NCBI RefSeq assembly: GCF_003854275.1
Contig: NZ_QTQP01000004.1
Location: 124,001-188,000 of the forward strand
Direction of reading: 5' to 3'
Source of the DNA: Burkholderia sp. Bp8963
GTDB taxonomy: Bacteria > Pseudomonadota > Gammaproteobacteria > Burkholderiales > Burkholderiaceae
Length of the DNA stretch: 64,000 nucleotides
The number at the start of each line of letters is the position of its first letter. Position 1 is the first letter of the stretch. Under the pieces are notes generated by a model, which saw only the letters and a program-made list of their open reading frames with translations, was not told the DNA's origin and ran no database searches. Shown in pieces: positions 45,384 to 53,715 of the stretch. The translations under genes and the position numbers were made by a program.

Positions 45384-46919
45384 TCAGTGCGCGCCCGCGT
45401 GCACCCATTCGAGCAGGCTGTCGTGCGCGGCGCGCGCGGCTTCCGCGTGATCGTCGTTGATGAAGCTGACGACGACGTAGCTCTGGCCGTCCGTGCCGGC
45501 GACGTAGCCCGCGATCGCGCGCACGTCGCGCAGCGTGCCGGTCTTGATGTGCGCGTTACCGAGCACGTCCGCGTTGGTGAGCCGGTTTTTCATCGTCCCG
45601 TCGATGCCGGCGATCGGCAGCGAATCGATGAACGCCTGCGCGACCGGGCTCGCGTTCGCGGCCTGCAGCAGCGCGGCGAGCGACTGCGCGCTCACGTGCT
45701 CGTCGCGCGACAGGCCCGAGCCGTTGTCGAGCACGAGCTCCGGCATCGCGATGCCGCTTTTCTGCAGAAACGCGCGGATCACGCGGCTCGACTGCTCGGG
45801 CGTCGCGGGCGGCTTGCCGGCGACCGCGCCGATCGTCAGGAACAGGTTGCGCGCCATCACGTTGTTGCTGAACTTGTTGATGTCGTAGACGATGCTGCCG
45901 AGCACCGGGCTGTGATGCACGGCGACGGGCCGCGCGGTCGTCGGCACCTTGCCTTCGCTGACCGGGCCCGCGATGGTGCCGCCGTCCTGCTGCCACAGCG
46001 CAAGGAAGCCGCGCGCGAAGAACGACGTGTGGTCGAGGATCGCGAGGTTCGTCGTGCGTGCGCCGCAGCGCAGCGGGACGTCGCCCGCGAACGACGCGGT
46101 CAGCATCCCGTCGCCCGCCGTCAGCGTCGGCCGCGCGGCCGACGCCGCCGCGCCGCACGAGCCGTTGCCCTCGCGGAGCTGGTTGTCGATCGACAGGTTC
46201 GCGAGCGGCGGCAGCACGTCGACCGCGACCTTGCCGTCGTCGCCGGGCGTCACCGTGAACGACACCGCCTTGAATGCGTACAACAGCGGATCGGGGCCGA
46301 CGTTGTACGGCGCGCTCGAATCGTCGTCGAATGCGGGCAGGTCGCGCGTCGACGCTGCGAAATAGGTCTTGTCGAGCACGAGGCCGCCGCTCACTCGCTT
46401 GATGCCGGCCTTGCGGATCTTGTCGACGAGGTCGATCAGCTCCTCGGGCACGAGTTTCGGATCGCCTGTGCCCTTGATGTAGAGGTTGCCCTGCAGCGTG
46501 CCGTCCGGGTCGACCGGGCCGTCCGCGTATGCGCTCGTGCGCCAGCGGAAGTCGGGGCCGAGGATCGACAGGCCCGACCAGGTCGTGACGAGCTTCATCG
46601 TCGACGCGGGCAGCATCGGGCGGCTCGCGTTCCACGCAACGAGCGGCTCGGGATCGCCGACCCGCTCGACGACGACGCTGATCGCCGACGCGGGCACCTT
46701 CGCGCGCTGCAGCGCGACGAGCACGGACGGCGGCAGTCCGGCCGCGCGCGCGGCAGCGGACACGACGGGCGTCTTGTGCGGCGCCTTGTGGAGCAGCGTC
46801 TTGCGGGCTTGAGCGGGCGGTGCGAATGCGAGGACGGTACAGGCGGTGAGGACGGCGGCCGCACGCGCGCAGAGGCGGGCGCGGGGCGCGAGCCGGGCGG
46901 AAAGGACGGAAATCGGCAT
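45384..46919 (-). CDS. dacB: D-alanyl-D-alanine carboxypeptidase/endopeptidase (PBP4)
   Basis: 511-residue periplasmic penicillin-binding protein of class C that trims or cleaves peptidoglycan cross-links. The signal peptide region ends near APPAQA. Active-site motifs are PASTMKLVTT (SxxK), FSNNVMAR (SxN) and HIKTGTLRDVRAIAGYV (KTG). The long domain between SxxK and SxN is typical of PBP4. The ATG at 46919 was chosen because the 68 residues before it lack any signal-like character. It is divergent from a QseB/PmrA-type regulator; 218 bases separate the two starts. Confidence 0.93.
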   Translation of the reverse strand: MPISVLSARLAPRARLCARAAAVLTACTVLAFAPPAQARKTLLHKAPHKTPVVSAAARAAGLPPSVLVALQRAKVPASAISVVVERVGDPEPLVAWNASRPMLPASTMKLVTTWSGLSILGPDFRWRTSAYADGPVDPDGTLQGNLYIKGTGDPKLVPEELIDLVDKIRKAGIKRVSGGLVLDKTYFAASTRDLPAFDDDSSAPYNVGPDPLLYAFKAVSFTVTPGDDGKVAVDVLPPLANLSIDNQLREGNGSCGAAASAARPTLTAGDGMLTASFAGDVPLRCGARTTNLAILDHTSFFARGFLALWQQDGGTIAGPVSEGKVPTTARPVAVHHSPVLGSIVYDINKFSNNVMARNLFLTIGAVAGKPPATPEQSSRVIRAFLQKSGIAMPELVLDNGSGLSRDEHVSAQSLAALLQAANASPVAQAFIDSLPIAGIDGTMKNRLTNADVLGNAHIKTGTLRDVRAIAGYVAGTDGQSYVVVSFINDDHAEAARAAHDSLLEWVHAGAH

Positions 46920-47137
46920 GGACGAATACGGAAAGGCGGGGGCTCGAGCGGGGCGCGCGCGGCGCCAAAGCGCCCATTGTAGAGACAACGGACGACAGAT
47001 CCGATGAAATCCGTCCGGCACCGTGCGCGATGCGCGCGCGAGCCGCCCTCCCGCCCGACCCGCCAGCCTGCCGCGCAGACGATCCGCGGCGCTACAATGG
47101 TCGGCATGATTCACTCGTCCCATGGATGCCGACCCAG

Positions 47138-47800
47138 ATGCGGATATTGCTTGTCGAAGACGACCGGATGATCGCCGAGGGCGTGCGCAAGGCGCTGCGC
47201 TCGGACGGCTGCGCGGTCGACTGGGTGCAGGATGGCGACGCGGCGCTCACCGCGCTCGGCGGCGAGACGTACGACCTGTTGCTGCTCGATCTGGGGTTGC
47301 CGAAGCGCGACGGCATCGACGTGCTGCGCACGCTGCGCGCGCGCGGGCTGGCGCTGCCGGTGCTGATCGTCACCGCGCGCGACGCGGTTGCCGATCGCGT
47401 GAAGGGCCTCGACGCGGGCGCCGACGACTACCTCGTCAAGCCGTTCGATCTCGACGAACTCGGTGCACGGATGCGCGCGCTGATCCGCCGCCAGGCGGGG
47501 CGCAGCGAATCGCTGATCCGTCACGGCGCGCTGACGCTCGATCCCGCGTCGCATCAGGTCACGCTGGAAGGCGCGCCCGTCGCGCTGTCGGCGCGCGAGT
47601 TCGCGCTGCTCGAGGCGCTGCTCGCGCGGCCGGGCGCGGTGCTGTCGAAGAGCCAGCTCGAGGAGAAGATGTACGGCTGGGGCGAGGAGATCGGCAGCAA
47701 CACAGTCGAGGTCTACATCCACGCGCTGCGCAAGAAGCTCGGTTCGGACCTGATCCGCAACGTGCGCGGGCTCGGCTACATGGTCGTCAAGGAAAGCTGA
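47138..47800 (+). CDS. OmpR-family response regulator (htrA operon)
   Basis: 220-residue regulator starting at the receiver domain (MRILLVEDDRMIAEG), with phosphoacceptor Asp in LLLLDLGLPKRDG near 51 and Lys in LVKPFDLDEL. The winged helix contains EVYIHALRKKLGSD and ends RNVRGLGYMVVKES. The style is QseB/PmrA. An in-frame ATG four codons earlier (47126) is possible. The kinase gene begins three bases after its stop. By gene order this is the regulator reported upstream of htrA in B. cenocepacia (BCAL2831-2829). Confidence 0.92.
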   Translation: MRILLVEDDRMIAEGVRKALRSDGCAVDWVQDGDAALTALGGETYDLLLLDLGLPKRDGIDVLRTLRARGLALPVLIVTARDAVADRVKGLDAGADDYLVKPFDLDELGARMRALIRRQAGRSESLIRHGALTLDPASHQVTLEGAPVALSAREFALLEALLARPGAVLSKSQLEEKMYGWGEEIGSNTVEVYIHALRKKLGSDLIRNVRGLGYMVVKES

Positions 47801-47803
47801 CGC

Positions 47804-49141
47804 GTGAGGTCGATCCGTCATCAATTGCTGATCTGGCTGCTGGCGATCGTCGTCGCCGGCGTGTGCCTTGCCGGCTGGCTGATCTACCGGCAGGCGCTCG
47901 CGGAGGCGAACGAGCTGTTCGACTACCAGCTGCAGGAGATCGCCGCGGCGCTGCCGTCCGAGCCGTTCTCGCAGGTGTTCGGCTCGCGCACCAATGGCGA
48001 CGAAGGCATCGTGATCCAGATCTGGAACCGCAACGGCGTGCTGATGTACTTCTCGCATCCGCGCGCGCCGATCGCGCCGCGTGCCGAGCTCGGCTTCTCG
48101 ACCGAGCGCACCGACCGCGGCGAATGGCGCGTGTACGGCGCGATCGTCGGCGACAACGTCGTGCAGCTCGCGCAGCCGGTGTCGGTGCGCAACCGGCTTG
48201 CGGCGAACGTCGCGCTGCGCACGCTGTGGCCGCTGATCGTGCTGCTGCCGTTCCTCGGCGCGGCCGTGTGGATGATCGTCGGCCGCGGGCTCGCGCCGCT
48301 GCAGCGCGTGACGCGCGCGGTCGAGGCGCGCCGGCCCGAGGCGCTCGATCCGCTGCCCGATTCGCCGCTGCCGCTCGAGGTGCAGCCGCTCGTGCACGCG
48401 CTGAACCGGCTGCTCGCGCGGCTGTCCGCCGCGCTCGACACGCAGAAGGCGTTCGTCGCCGATGCCGCGCATGAGCTGCGCACGCCGCTCGCGGCCGTGC
48501 AGATCCAGGCGCAGCTCGTCGCGCGCGCGAGGGACGACGAATCGCGCCGCGAGGCGCTCGCCGACCTGCAGGATGGCGTGACGCGCGCGACGCGCCTCGC
48601 CGAGCAGCTGCTCGCGCTCGCCCGCGCGGAGCCGGACGGCGGCACGGTGCGCGAGGCGATCGACCTGCAGGCGCTGCTCGTCGAATGCGTGGCCGCGCAC
48701 GCGCCGCTCGCGCAGCGGCGCGACATCGACCTCGGTTTCGAGGACGCGCAGCCCGCGCGGGTCGTCGCCGACGTCGCCGCGCTGCGCGTGATGTTCGGCA
48801 ACCTGCTCGACAACGCGGTCAAGTACACGCCGGACGGCGGCCGCATCGACGTGTCGCTGATGCGCGATGCGGCGGGCCGCGCGTGCGTGCAGATCGGCGA
48901 CAGCGGGCCGGGGATCCCGGCCGACGAGCGCGAGCGCGTGTTCGACCGCTTCTACCGGGACAGCACCGCGCGCGCGCGTACCGACGTGTCCGGCAGCGGG
49001 CTCGGGCTCGCGATCGTCAAGCGCGTCGCGGCGCAGCAGGGCGCGACGGTGTCGCTCGGCGACGCGACGGCGGGCGGCCTGCTCGTCAGCGTCGTGTTTC
49101 GCGACGCCGAGGTGCCGGCGGCGGTGCCCGCGGCCGTCTGA
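47804..49141 (+). CDS. Sensor histidine kinase (htrA operon)
   Basis: 445-residue QseC-like inner-membrane kinase. TM1 is residues about 8-27, a periplasmic domain follows to about 145, and TM2 is about 146-166. The H-box is ADAAHELRTPLAAVQIQ, with NLLDNAVKYTPDGG, IGDSGPGIPADERERVFDRFYR and GSGLGLAIVKRVAAQQG as N, G1/F and G2 boxes. The start is a GTG at 47804; the preceding regulator's stop region supplies the ribosome site (GGAAAG). It presumably senses an envelope signal and controls the operon with htrA. Confidence 0.92.
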   Translation: MRSIRHQLLIWLLAIVVAGVCLAGWLIYRQALAEANELFDYQLQEIAAALPSEPFSQVFGSRTNGDEGIVIQIWNRNGVLMYFSHPRAPIAPRAELGFSTERTDRGEWRVYGAIVGDNVVQLAQPVSVRNRLAANVALRTLWPLIVLLPFLGAAVWMIVGRGLAPLQRVTRAVEARRPEALDPLPDSPLPLEVQPLVHALNRLLARLSAALDTQKAFVADAAHELRTPLAAVQIQAQLVARARDDESRREALADLQDGVTRATRLAEQLLALARAEPDGGTVREAIDLQALLVECVAAHAPLAQRRDIDLGFEDAQPARVVADVAALRVMFGNLLDNAVKYTPDGGRIDVSLMRDAAGRACVQIGDSGPGIPADERERVFDRFYRDSTARARTDVSGSGLGLAIVKRVAAQQGATVSLGDATAGGLLVSVVFRDAEVPAAVPAAV

Positions 49142-49165
49142 GGCCCGCTGGCCCGCTGGCCCGCT
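49142..49165. repeat. Three-copy 8-bp tandem repeat (GGCCCGCT)
   Basis: GGCCCGCT is repeated at 49142, 49150 and 49158, immediately after the kinase stop, with a partial fourth copy. Non-coding, likely slippage-derived. No structure of a terminator kind is formed. Confidence 0.85.
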
Positions 49166-49341
49166 GGCCGGGGTCCGGCATGATTTCCGAACAGCAGCGC
49201 CGGCCAGCAGCGTCGGCCGGAAATCGCGCGCCAGGCTGTGCGAACGGGCCGATTCCGCCGTTCAGACCCCGCTCAACGCCGATTAAGCCTCCTTTAAGAC
49301 AGCACCGGTACGCTGCGTCACAACAATGAGGAGGTCCTACG

Positions 49342-50826
49342 ATGAACACCCGATTCCTTGCGCGTGGAGCCGTTGCCGTCGCAGTGGCCGCCGCGCTGTC
49401 CGCCACTTATATCGCGGGCACCCGGCATGCCGATCCGCAGATCATCTCGCCCGCGCAAGCGGCCGCGCTGATGCCGGCCGAAGCGGCCGCGAAGACCGGC
49501 ATCCCCGATTTCTCCGGGCTGGTCGAGACCTACGGGCCCGCGGTCGTGAACATCAGCGCGAAGCACGTGGTGAAGCAGGTCGCGCGGCGCATGCCGCAGC
49601 AGCAGCTTCCGGTCGATCCGAGCGATCCGTTCTACCAGTTCTTCAAGCACTTCTACGGACAGATGCCGGGCATGGGCGGCGATGCGCAGCCGGACGACCA
49701 GCCGAGCGCGAGCCTTGGCTCGGGGTTCATCATTTCTGCCGACGGCTACATCCTGACGAACGCGCACGTGATCGACGGCGCGAACGTCGTCACGGTCAAG
49801 CTGACCGACAAGCGCGAATACAAGGCGAAGGTCGTCGGCGCGGACAAGCAGTCCGACGTCGCGGTGCTGAAGATCGACGCGAGCGGCCTGCCGACGGTGA
49901 AGATCGGCGATCCGGCGCAGAGCAAGGTCGGCCAGTGGGTGGTCGCGATCGGCTCGCCGTACGGCTTCGACAACACCGTGACCTCCGGCATCATCAGCGC
50001 GAAATCGCGCGCGCTGCCTGACGAGAACTACACGCCGTTCATCCAGACCGACGTGCCGGTGAACCCCGGCAACTCGGGCGGCCCGCTGTTCAACCTGAAG
50101 GGCGAGGTGATCGGCATCAACTCGATGATCTATTCGCAGACGGGCGGCTTCCAGGGGCTGTCGTTCGCGATCCCGATCAACGAGGCGATCAAGGTCAAGG
50201 ACGAACTCGTGAAGACCGGCCACGTGAGCCGCGGCCGCCTCGGCGTCGCGGTGCAGGGGCTGAACCAGACGCTCGCGAGCTCGTTCGGCCTGTCGAAGCC
50301 GGACGGCGCGCTCGTCAGCTCGGTCGACCCGAGCGGCCCGGCCGCGAAGGCGGGCCTGCAGCCGGGCGACGTGATCCTCGCGGTCAACGGCTCGCCGGTG
50401 GCCGATTCGACGACGCTGCCGTCGCAGATCGCGGGCCTCAAGCCCGGCTCGAAGGCCGAGCTGCAAATCTGGCGCGACAAGTCGAAGAAGACGGTCAGCG
50501 TGACGCTCGGCTCGATGGCCGACACCAAGGTCGCGTCGAGCGACGGCGGTCCGGTCGAGCAGGGGCGCCTCGGCGTCGCGGTGCGGCCGCTCACGCCGCA
50601 GGAGCGCAGCGCGACGCAGCTGTCGCACGGGCTGATCGTCCAGCAGGCCGGCGGTCCCGCGGCGGGCGCGGGCATCCAGCCGGGCGACGTGATCCTCGCG
50701 GTGAACGGCCGGCCGGTCACGAGCCCCGAGCAGCTGCGCGACGCGGTGAAGAATGCGGGCAACAGCCTCGCGCTGCTGATCCAGCGCGATAATGCGCAGA
50801 TCTTCGTGCCGGTCGACCTGAGCTGA
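49342..50826 (+). CDS. htrA: Periplasmic serine protease HtrA/DegP/MucD
   Basis: 494-residue Do-family protease and chaperone of misfolded envelope proteins. A signal peptide (about 1-26) precedes the trypsin-like domain with triad His142 (TNAHVID), Asp172 (SDVAVLKID) and Ser245 (NPGNSGGPLF). Two PDZ domains follow (about 270-370 and 395-490). A Gln/Pro-rich Q-linker is at about 83-122. GAGGAGG seven bases before the ATG is a very strong ribosome site. It is downstream of the RR-HK pair on the same strand. In B. cenocepacia the corresponding protease is needed for growth under heat and osmotic stress. Confidence 0.95.
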   Translation: MNTRFLARGAVAVAVAAALSATYIAGTRHADPQIISPAQAAALMPAEAAAKTGIPDFSGLVETYGPAVVNISAKHVVKQVARRMPQQQLPVDPSDPFYQFFKHFYGQMPGMGGDAQPDDQPSASLGSGFIISADGYILTNAHVIDGANVVTVKLTDKREYKAKVVGADKQSDVAVLKIDASGLPTVKIGDPAQSKVGQWVVAIGSPYGFDNTVTSGIISAKSRALPDENYTPFIQTDVPVNPGNSGGPLFNLKGEVIGINSMIYSQTGGFQGLSFAIPINEAIKVKDELVKTGHVSRGRLGVAVQGLNQTLASSFGLSKPDGALVSSVDPSGPAAKAGLQPGDVILAVNGSPVADSTTLPSQIAGLKPGSKAELQIWRDKSKKTVSVTLGSMADTKVASSDGGPVEQGRLGVAVRPLTPQERSATQLSHGLIVQQAGGPAAGAGIQPGDVILAVNGRPVTSPEQLRDAVKNAGNSLALLIQRDNAQIFVPVDLS

Positions 50827-50922
50827 CCGGCGCGAACAGGCGTCAGGCCGGGCGCGGCGGCAACGCCCGCTTGCGTACCGTGGTGCCCGGCATCCCTTCC
50901 GACCCAAAAGGAGAGAAGAGCC

Positions 50923-51360
50923 ATGCAACATTCACGCAGCGTTTCCCGATTCGCGATCGCCGCGGCGCTGGCCGTCGGCGTCGCGACCGGCGCAACCGGC
51001 GCATACGCGCAGTCGGACGGCCTGCCCGCCGCACATCAGCAGGGCGACGTCAGCTTCGTGTCAGGCGGCATCGGGCAGGACGAATCGACCGCGTTCCAGC
51101 GCAACGAGGCCGCTTGGCCGCTCGCGTTGCGCTTCACCGGCGCGGGCGGCGAATTCCTTGCCGACGTCCACGTGCGGATCACCGACGCGAAGGGCGCCGA
51201 AGTGCTGAAGACCGACGCGCACGGGCCGTACATGCTCGTGAAGCTGCCGCCGGGCCGCTACACGGTGACGGCGTCGTACCAGGGCAAGGACGAAGCGCAC
51301 GACGTGACGGTCGGCGCGAAGGGCGGCGCGAAACAGGCGTTCACCTGGAGCGCGAAATGA
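50923..51360 (+). CDS. Secreted carboxypeptidase-regulatory-like domain protein
   Basis: 145-residue exported protein. The signal peptide cleavage is predicted after AYA (near 29). The mature part ends in a CarboxypepD-regulatory-type beta sandwich (VRITDAKGAEVLKTDAHGPYMLVKLPPGRYTVTASYQGK). Such domains are small transthyretin-like folds that bind surfaces or partners, and no enzyme function is expected. It follows htrA by 96 bases on the same strand and may be cotranscribed with it. A terminator lies about 75 bases after its stop. Confidence 0.85.
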   Translation: MQHSRSVSRFAIAAALAVGVATGATGAYAQSDGLPAAHQQGDVSFVSGGIGQDESTAFQRNEAAWPLALRFTGAGGEFLADVHVRITDAKGAEVLKTDAHGPYMLVKLPPGRYTVTASYQGKDEAHDVTVGAKGGAKQAFTWSAK

Positions 51361-51433
51361 ACGTTGTAGCGCGGAACGTTGCAGCGCGGCGTTAGCCGCA
51401 GTCGCGCAATTCGTGCGACTTTCGCCCATAATG

Positions 51434-51465
51434 AAAACCACGGCGTTCGTGCCGTGGTTTTTTTC
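51434..51465 (+). terminator. Rho-independent terminator after the RR-HK-htrA group
   Basis: An 11-bp stem (AAAACCACGGC with GCCGTGGTTTT) around GTTCGT, followed by more T. It separates the secreted protein gene from the DUF427 gene. Confidence 0.92.
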
Positions 51466-51517
51466 GTTTCCGGTGCCCACCCTGGCCCGCCTGCCGGGCC
51501 CTCCGCAGGGGAGAACG

Positions 51518-51889
51518 ATGTCCGACCCAGCCGATTCCTGCTTCGATTCCCGCTTCGAAATCGTGCCGAACCGCCATCGCGTGCGCGTGATCCATCAGGG
51601 GATTACGTATGCCGATTCCGTCGGCGCGCTGACCGTGCGCGAGTCCGGCAGGCCGGACGTCCATTACCTGCCCCGCGCCGACGTCAACATGAAGCGGCTC
51701 GTACGGTCGGCGTTGACGACCGTCTGCGGGATCAAGGGGCACGCGAGCTACTTCGATTTGCAGACCGAAGACGGCGTCATCGAGAGCGCCGCATGGAGTT
51801 ACGAGGAACCGAAGGAGGCGGCCAGGGCGCTCGAGCGCTATGTCGCCTTCGACGTCGCCCGGGTCGACAGTCTGGTCGAAACGTCCTGA
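51518..51889 (+). CDS. DUF427-domain protein
   Basis: 123-residue soluble protein matching DUF427: a core beginning RFEIVPNRHRVRVIHQGITYADSV and carrying YLPRADVNMKRLVRSALTTVCGIKGHASYFDL, where the usual motif is tCpfKG-a-Yw. The function of the family is unknown; the fold is a single beta-tent. The ATG at 51518 follows GGGGAG by four to eight bases. The next gene starts 28 bases later on the same strand, so they probably share a transcript. Confidence 0.85.
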   Translation: MSDPADSCFDSRFEIVPNRHRVRVIHQGITYADSVGALTVRESGRPDVHYLPRADVNMKRLVRSALTTVCGIKGHASYFDLQTEDGVIESAAWSYEEPKEAARALERYVAFDVARVDSLVETS

Positions 51890-51917
51890 TGCGGCGAGCG
51901 TTCATCGCGGAGGCAAC

Positions 51918-52628
51918 ATGGAGCTGAACGACGCGTTGCGCATCCCGCTTGCGCCGTCGGTCGTCAGGGATGCGCTGGAGGACATCGCGCTGTTGCGCGC
52001 GAGCTTCGACCATTGCGAATCGTTGGCGGTGCTCGCGCGCGGCGAATACGCGCTGACGCTGACCGTGCCGCTCGGTCCGTTGCGCGCGCGCTACGACGTG
52101 CGTGCGCACGTCACGGGCGAGCAGGGCGATGCGCAAGGGCAGCCGCGCCGGATCCTGAGCTTCAAGGCGCGCGCGGACGGCATGGGTGCATTGCGCGGCC
52201 AGATCGAGCTCGTACTGCTGCCGGAATCGGACGATGCGGAGGCCGCTCGCATCGAGTATGTTGTGTGGGCAACGGCCTCCGGGCCGCTCGCCGAGCTGCC
52301 GGCGCGGCAGATCGAGAACGCGCTGCGCGAATGGGCAGACGATTTCTTCAGCGAATTCTGCGAGGTCGTGCAGGCCAAGCACGGACTCGCACCGAACCGC
52401 GCACGCACGGGCCCGCTGCGGCGCCAGTACGTGTTCCTGCGGCCTGCGCTGCTCGCGGGCGTGACGAAGCGTCCACCGCTGCAGCATGTCGGCGGCGCGC
52501 TGACCGGGCGCGCGGCCAGCGCGCTCCATCATCGTGGGTCAGCGCCGGTTCCCGGCTGGGCCTGGGCGGTGATGATCGTGTTCGCCGCGTTACTGTTCTA
52601 CGCGGCACGCTGGTTCAACGTCGGCTGA
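51918..52628 (+). CDS. CoxG-like SRPBCC-domain protein with C-terminal TM anchor
   Basis: 236 residues. The N-terminal domain (MELNDALRIPLAPSVVRDALEDIALLRASFDHCESL) resembles CoxG of the SRPBCC (START-like) superfamily, which carries hydrophobic ligands or anchors carbon monoxide dehydrogenase. No cox genes are nearby, so a CO role is not supported. The C-terminus has a linker and one TM helix (GWAWAVMIVFAALLFYAARWF). A GGAGG eight bases before the ATG supports this start. It is the second gene of a small DUF427 operon and converges on the TetR gene. Confidence 0.75.
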   Translation: MELNDALRIPLAPSVVRDALEDIALLRASFDHCESLAVLARGEYALTLTVPLGPLRARYDVRAHVTGEQGDAQGQPRRILSFKARADGMGALRGQIELVLLPESDDAEAARIEYVVWATASGPLAELPARQIENALREWADDFFSEFCEVVQAKHGLAPNRARTGPLRRQYVFLRPALLAGVTKRPPLQHVGGALTGRAASALHHRGSAPVPGWAWAVMIVFAALLFYAARWFNVG

Positions 52629-52672
52629 ACGTCCGACCGGCGCTGGCCGCCGGCCGCGGCCCCGCGCCCGCA

Positions 52673-53314
52673 TCAATCGTCGTCCTTCAGCATCGCCGGG
52701 CTGTAGCGCAGCATGTCGAAGCAGCCGTCAACGAGCTTTTCCGCGTGCTTTTCCGCGTCGATTTCACCGGGCAGCATCAGCATGTCGCGCACGAAGCCGC
52801 TGACGAGCGTGTGCAGCATCAGCGTCGCGCGCCACGTGTCGAGCCGGTCGGGCAGCAGCTTCAGCCGGACGGCCGCCGCGAGATCGGCGTCGATCGTGTG
52901 CAGCGCCTCGCTCATCCCGGCGCGATTGCGCTGCAGCAGCGGCTCCATGTCCGCGACGTACTCGCACTTCATGAACAGGATGCTGAACACGCGACGCAGC
53001 TGCGAGTCGCGCTGCACGCCCAGCAGGCACCAGATCAGGATCTTGCGGATTTTCTCGAGCGGATTGCCGCCGGGCGCGTCGCTCGGCATCGTCTTCAGCT
53101 CGTCGATCGGCAGGAAGACGCGGTCGAACATCGCGTCGAACAGCTCGGCCTTGTTCGCGAAATGCCAATAGATCGCGCCGCGCGTCACGCCGGCGTGCTG
53201 GGCGATGTCGGCGAGCGACGTGTGCGACACGCCCTTCTCGAAAAAGACGTGTTCGGCGGCGTCGAGGATGCTGTTGCGCGTCGCAAGCGCTTCCTCCTTG
53301 GTGCGTCTGACCAT
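52673..53314 (-). CDS. TetR/AcrR-family repressor of the RND efflux operon
   Basis: 213-residue regulator. The N-terminal HTH is KEEALATRNSILDAAEHVFFEKGVSHTSLADIAQHAGVTRGAIYWHFANK in the AcrR style, and the C-terminal helical domain binds ligands. It is divergent from the RND operon, as in E. coli acrR/acrAB, and an AcrR-like operator lies between them. By gene order this is the regulator of the B. cenocepacia RND-4 system (BCAL2820-2822). Mutations here in clinical strains would be expected to raise efflux. Confidence 0.92.
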   Translation of the reverse strand: MVRRTKEEALATRNSILDAAEHVFFEKGVSHTSLADIAQHAGVTRGAIYWHFANKAELFDAMFDRVFLPIDELKTMPSDAPGGNPLEKIRKILIWCLLGVQRDSQLRRVFSILFMKCEYVADMEPLLQRNRAGMSEALHTIDADLAAAVRLKLLPDRLDTWRATLMLHTLVSGFVRDMLMLPGEIDAEKHAEKLVDGCFDMLRYSPAMLKDDD

Positions 53315-53715
53315 GTGCAGGCCTGAATGGATCGATCAGTGGGACGGAACAAATAAGGTTTGCACCCTCGTCGCGGCCGTGCAAACGGGCTATGCTTGCC
53401 GCTGGTAATAATTTGTAAGACTTGGCGGTGCTGGCAGCGCGAGGGGCTTTTTACATACATTCGTGAATGTATATACAATACCACCCTACGATCGAATGAC
53501 CAAAGTGGCAATCAGTTAATATCCCACTCTGCTGATTCCCGCCCCAAGTACCAGTCCGCAGTTCGCGGCGTCTCGTCGGCATGGTGGTCTCGTGCCGCTT
53601 GCTGTATCCGGCAGTCCAGTAATTCAGGTGTTCGATCAGCGCCGTGAGGCGCATCCGTGTTGCGCTCCCGTCGGGCGCCGCACTCATTCCATTGGTTACA
53701 CACAGAGGTCGCTCC
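53315..53715. other. 401-base divergent regulatory region of tetR and the RND operon
   Basis: Holds the operator and promoter at 53450-53477. The rest contains AT-richer stretches than the neighbourhood and no ORF with protein character. The mRNA leader of the adaptor gene would be over 200 bases if transcription starts near 53484. Confidence 0.7.
53450..53477 (+). promoter_or_regulatory. AcrR-like operator overlapping the RND operon promoter
   Basis: The operator at 53452-53475 has arms ATACATTC and GAATGTAT with centre GT. By alignment from memory it differs from the E. coli AcrR site at two of 24 positions. A -35 TTTACA (53450-53455), 16-base spacer and -10 TATACA (53472-53477) lie across it, so bound repressor would block transcription. 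Confidence 0.85.
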
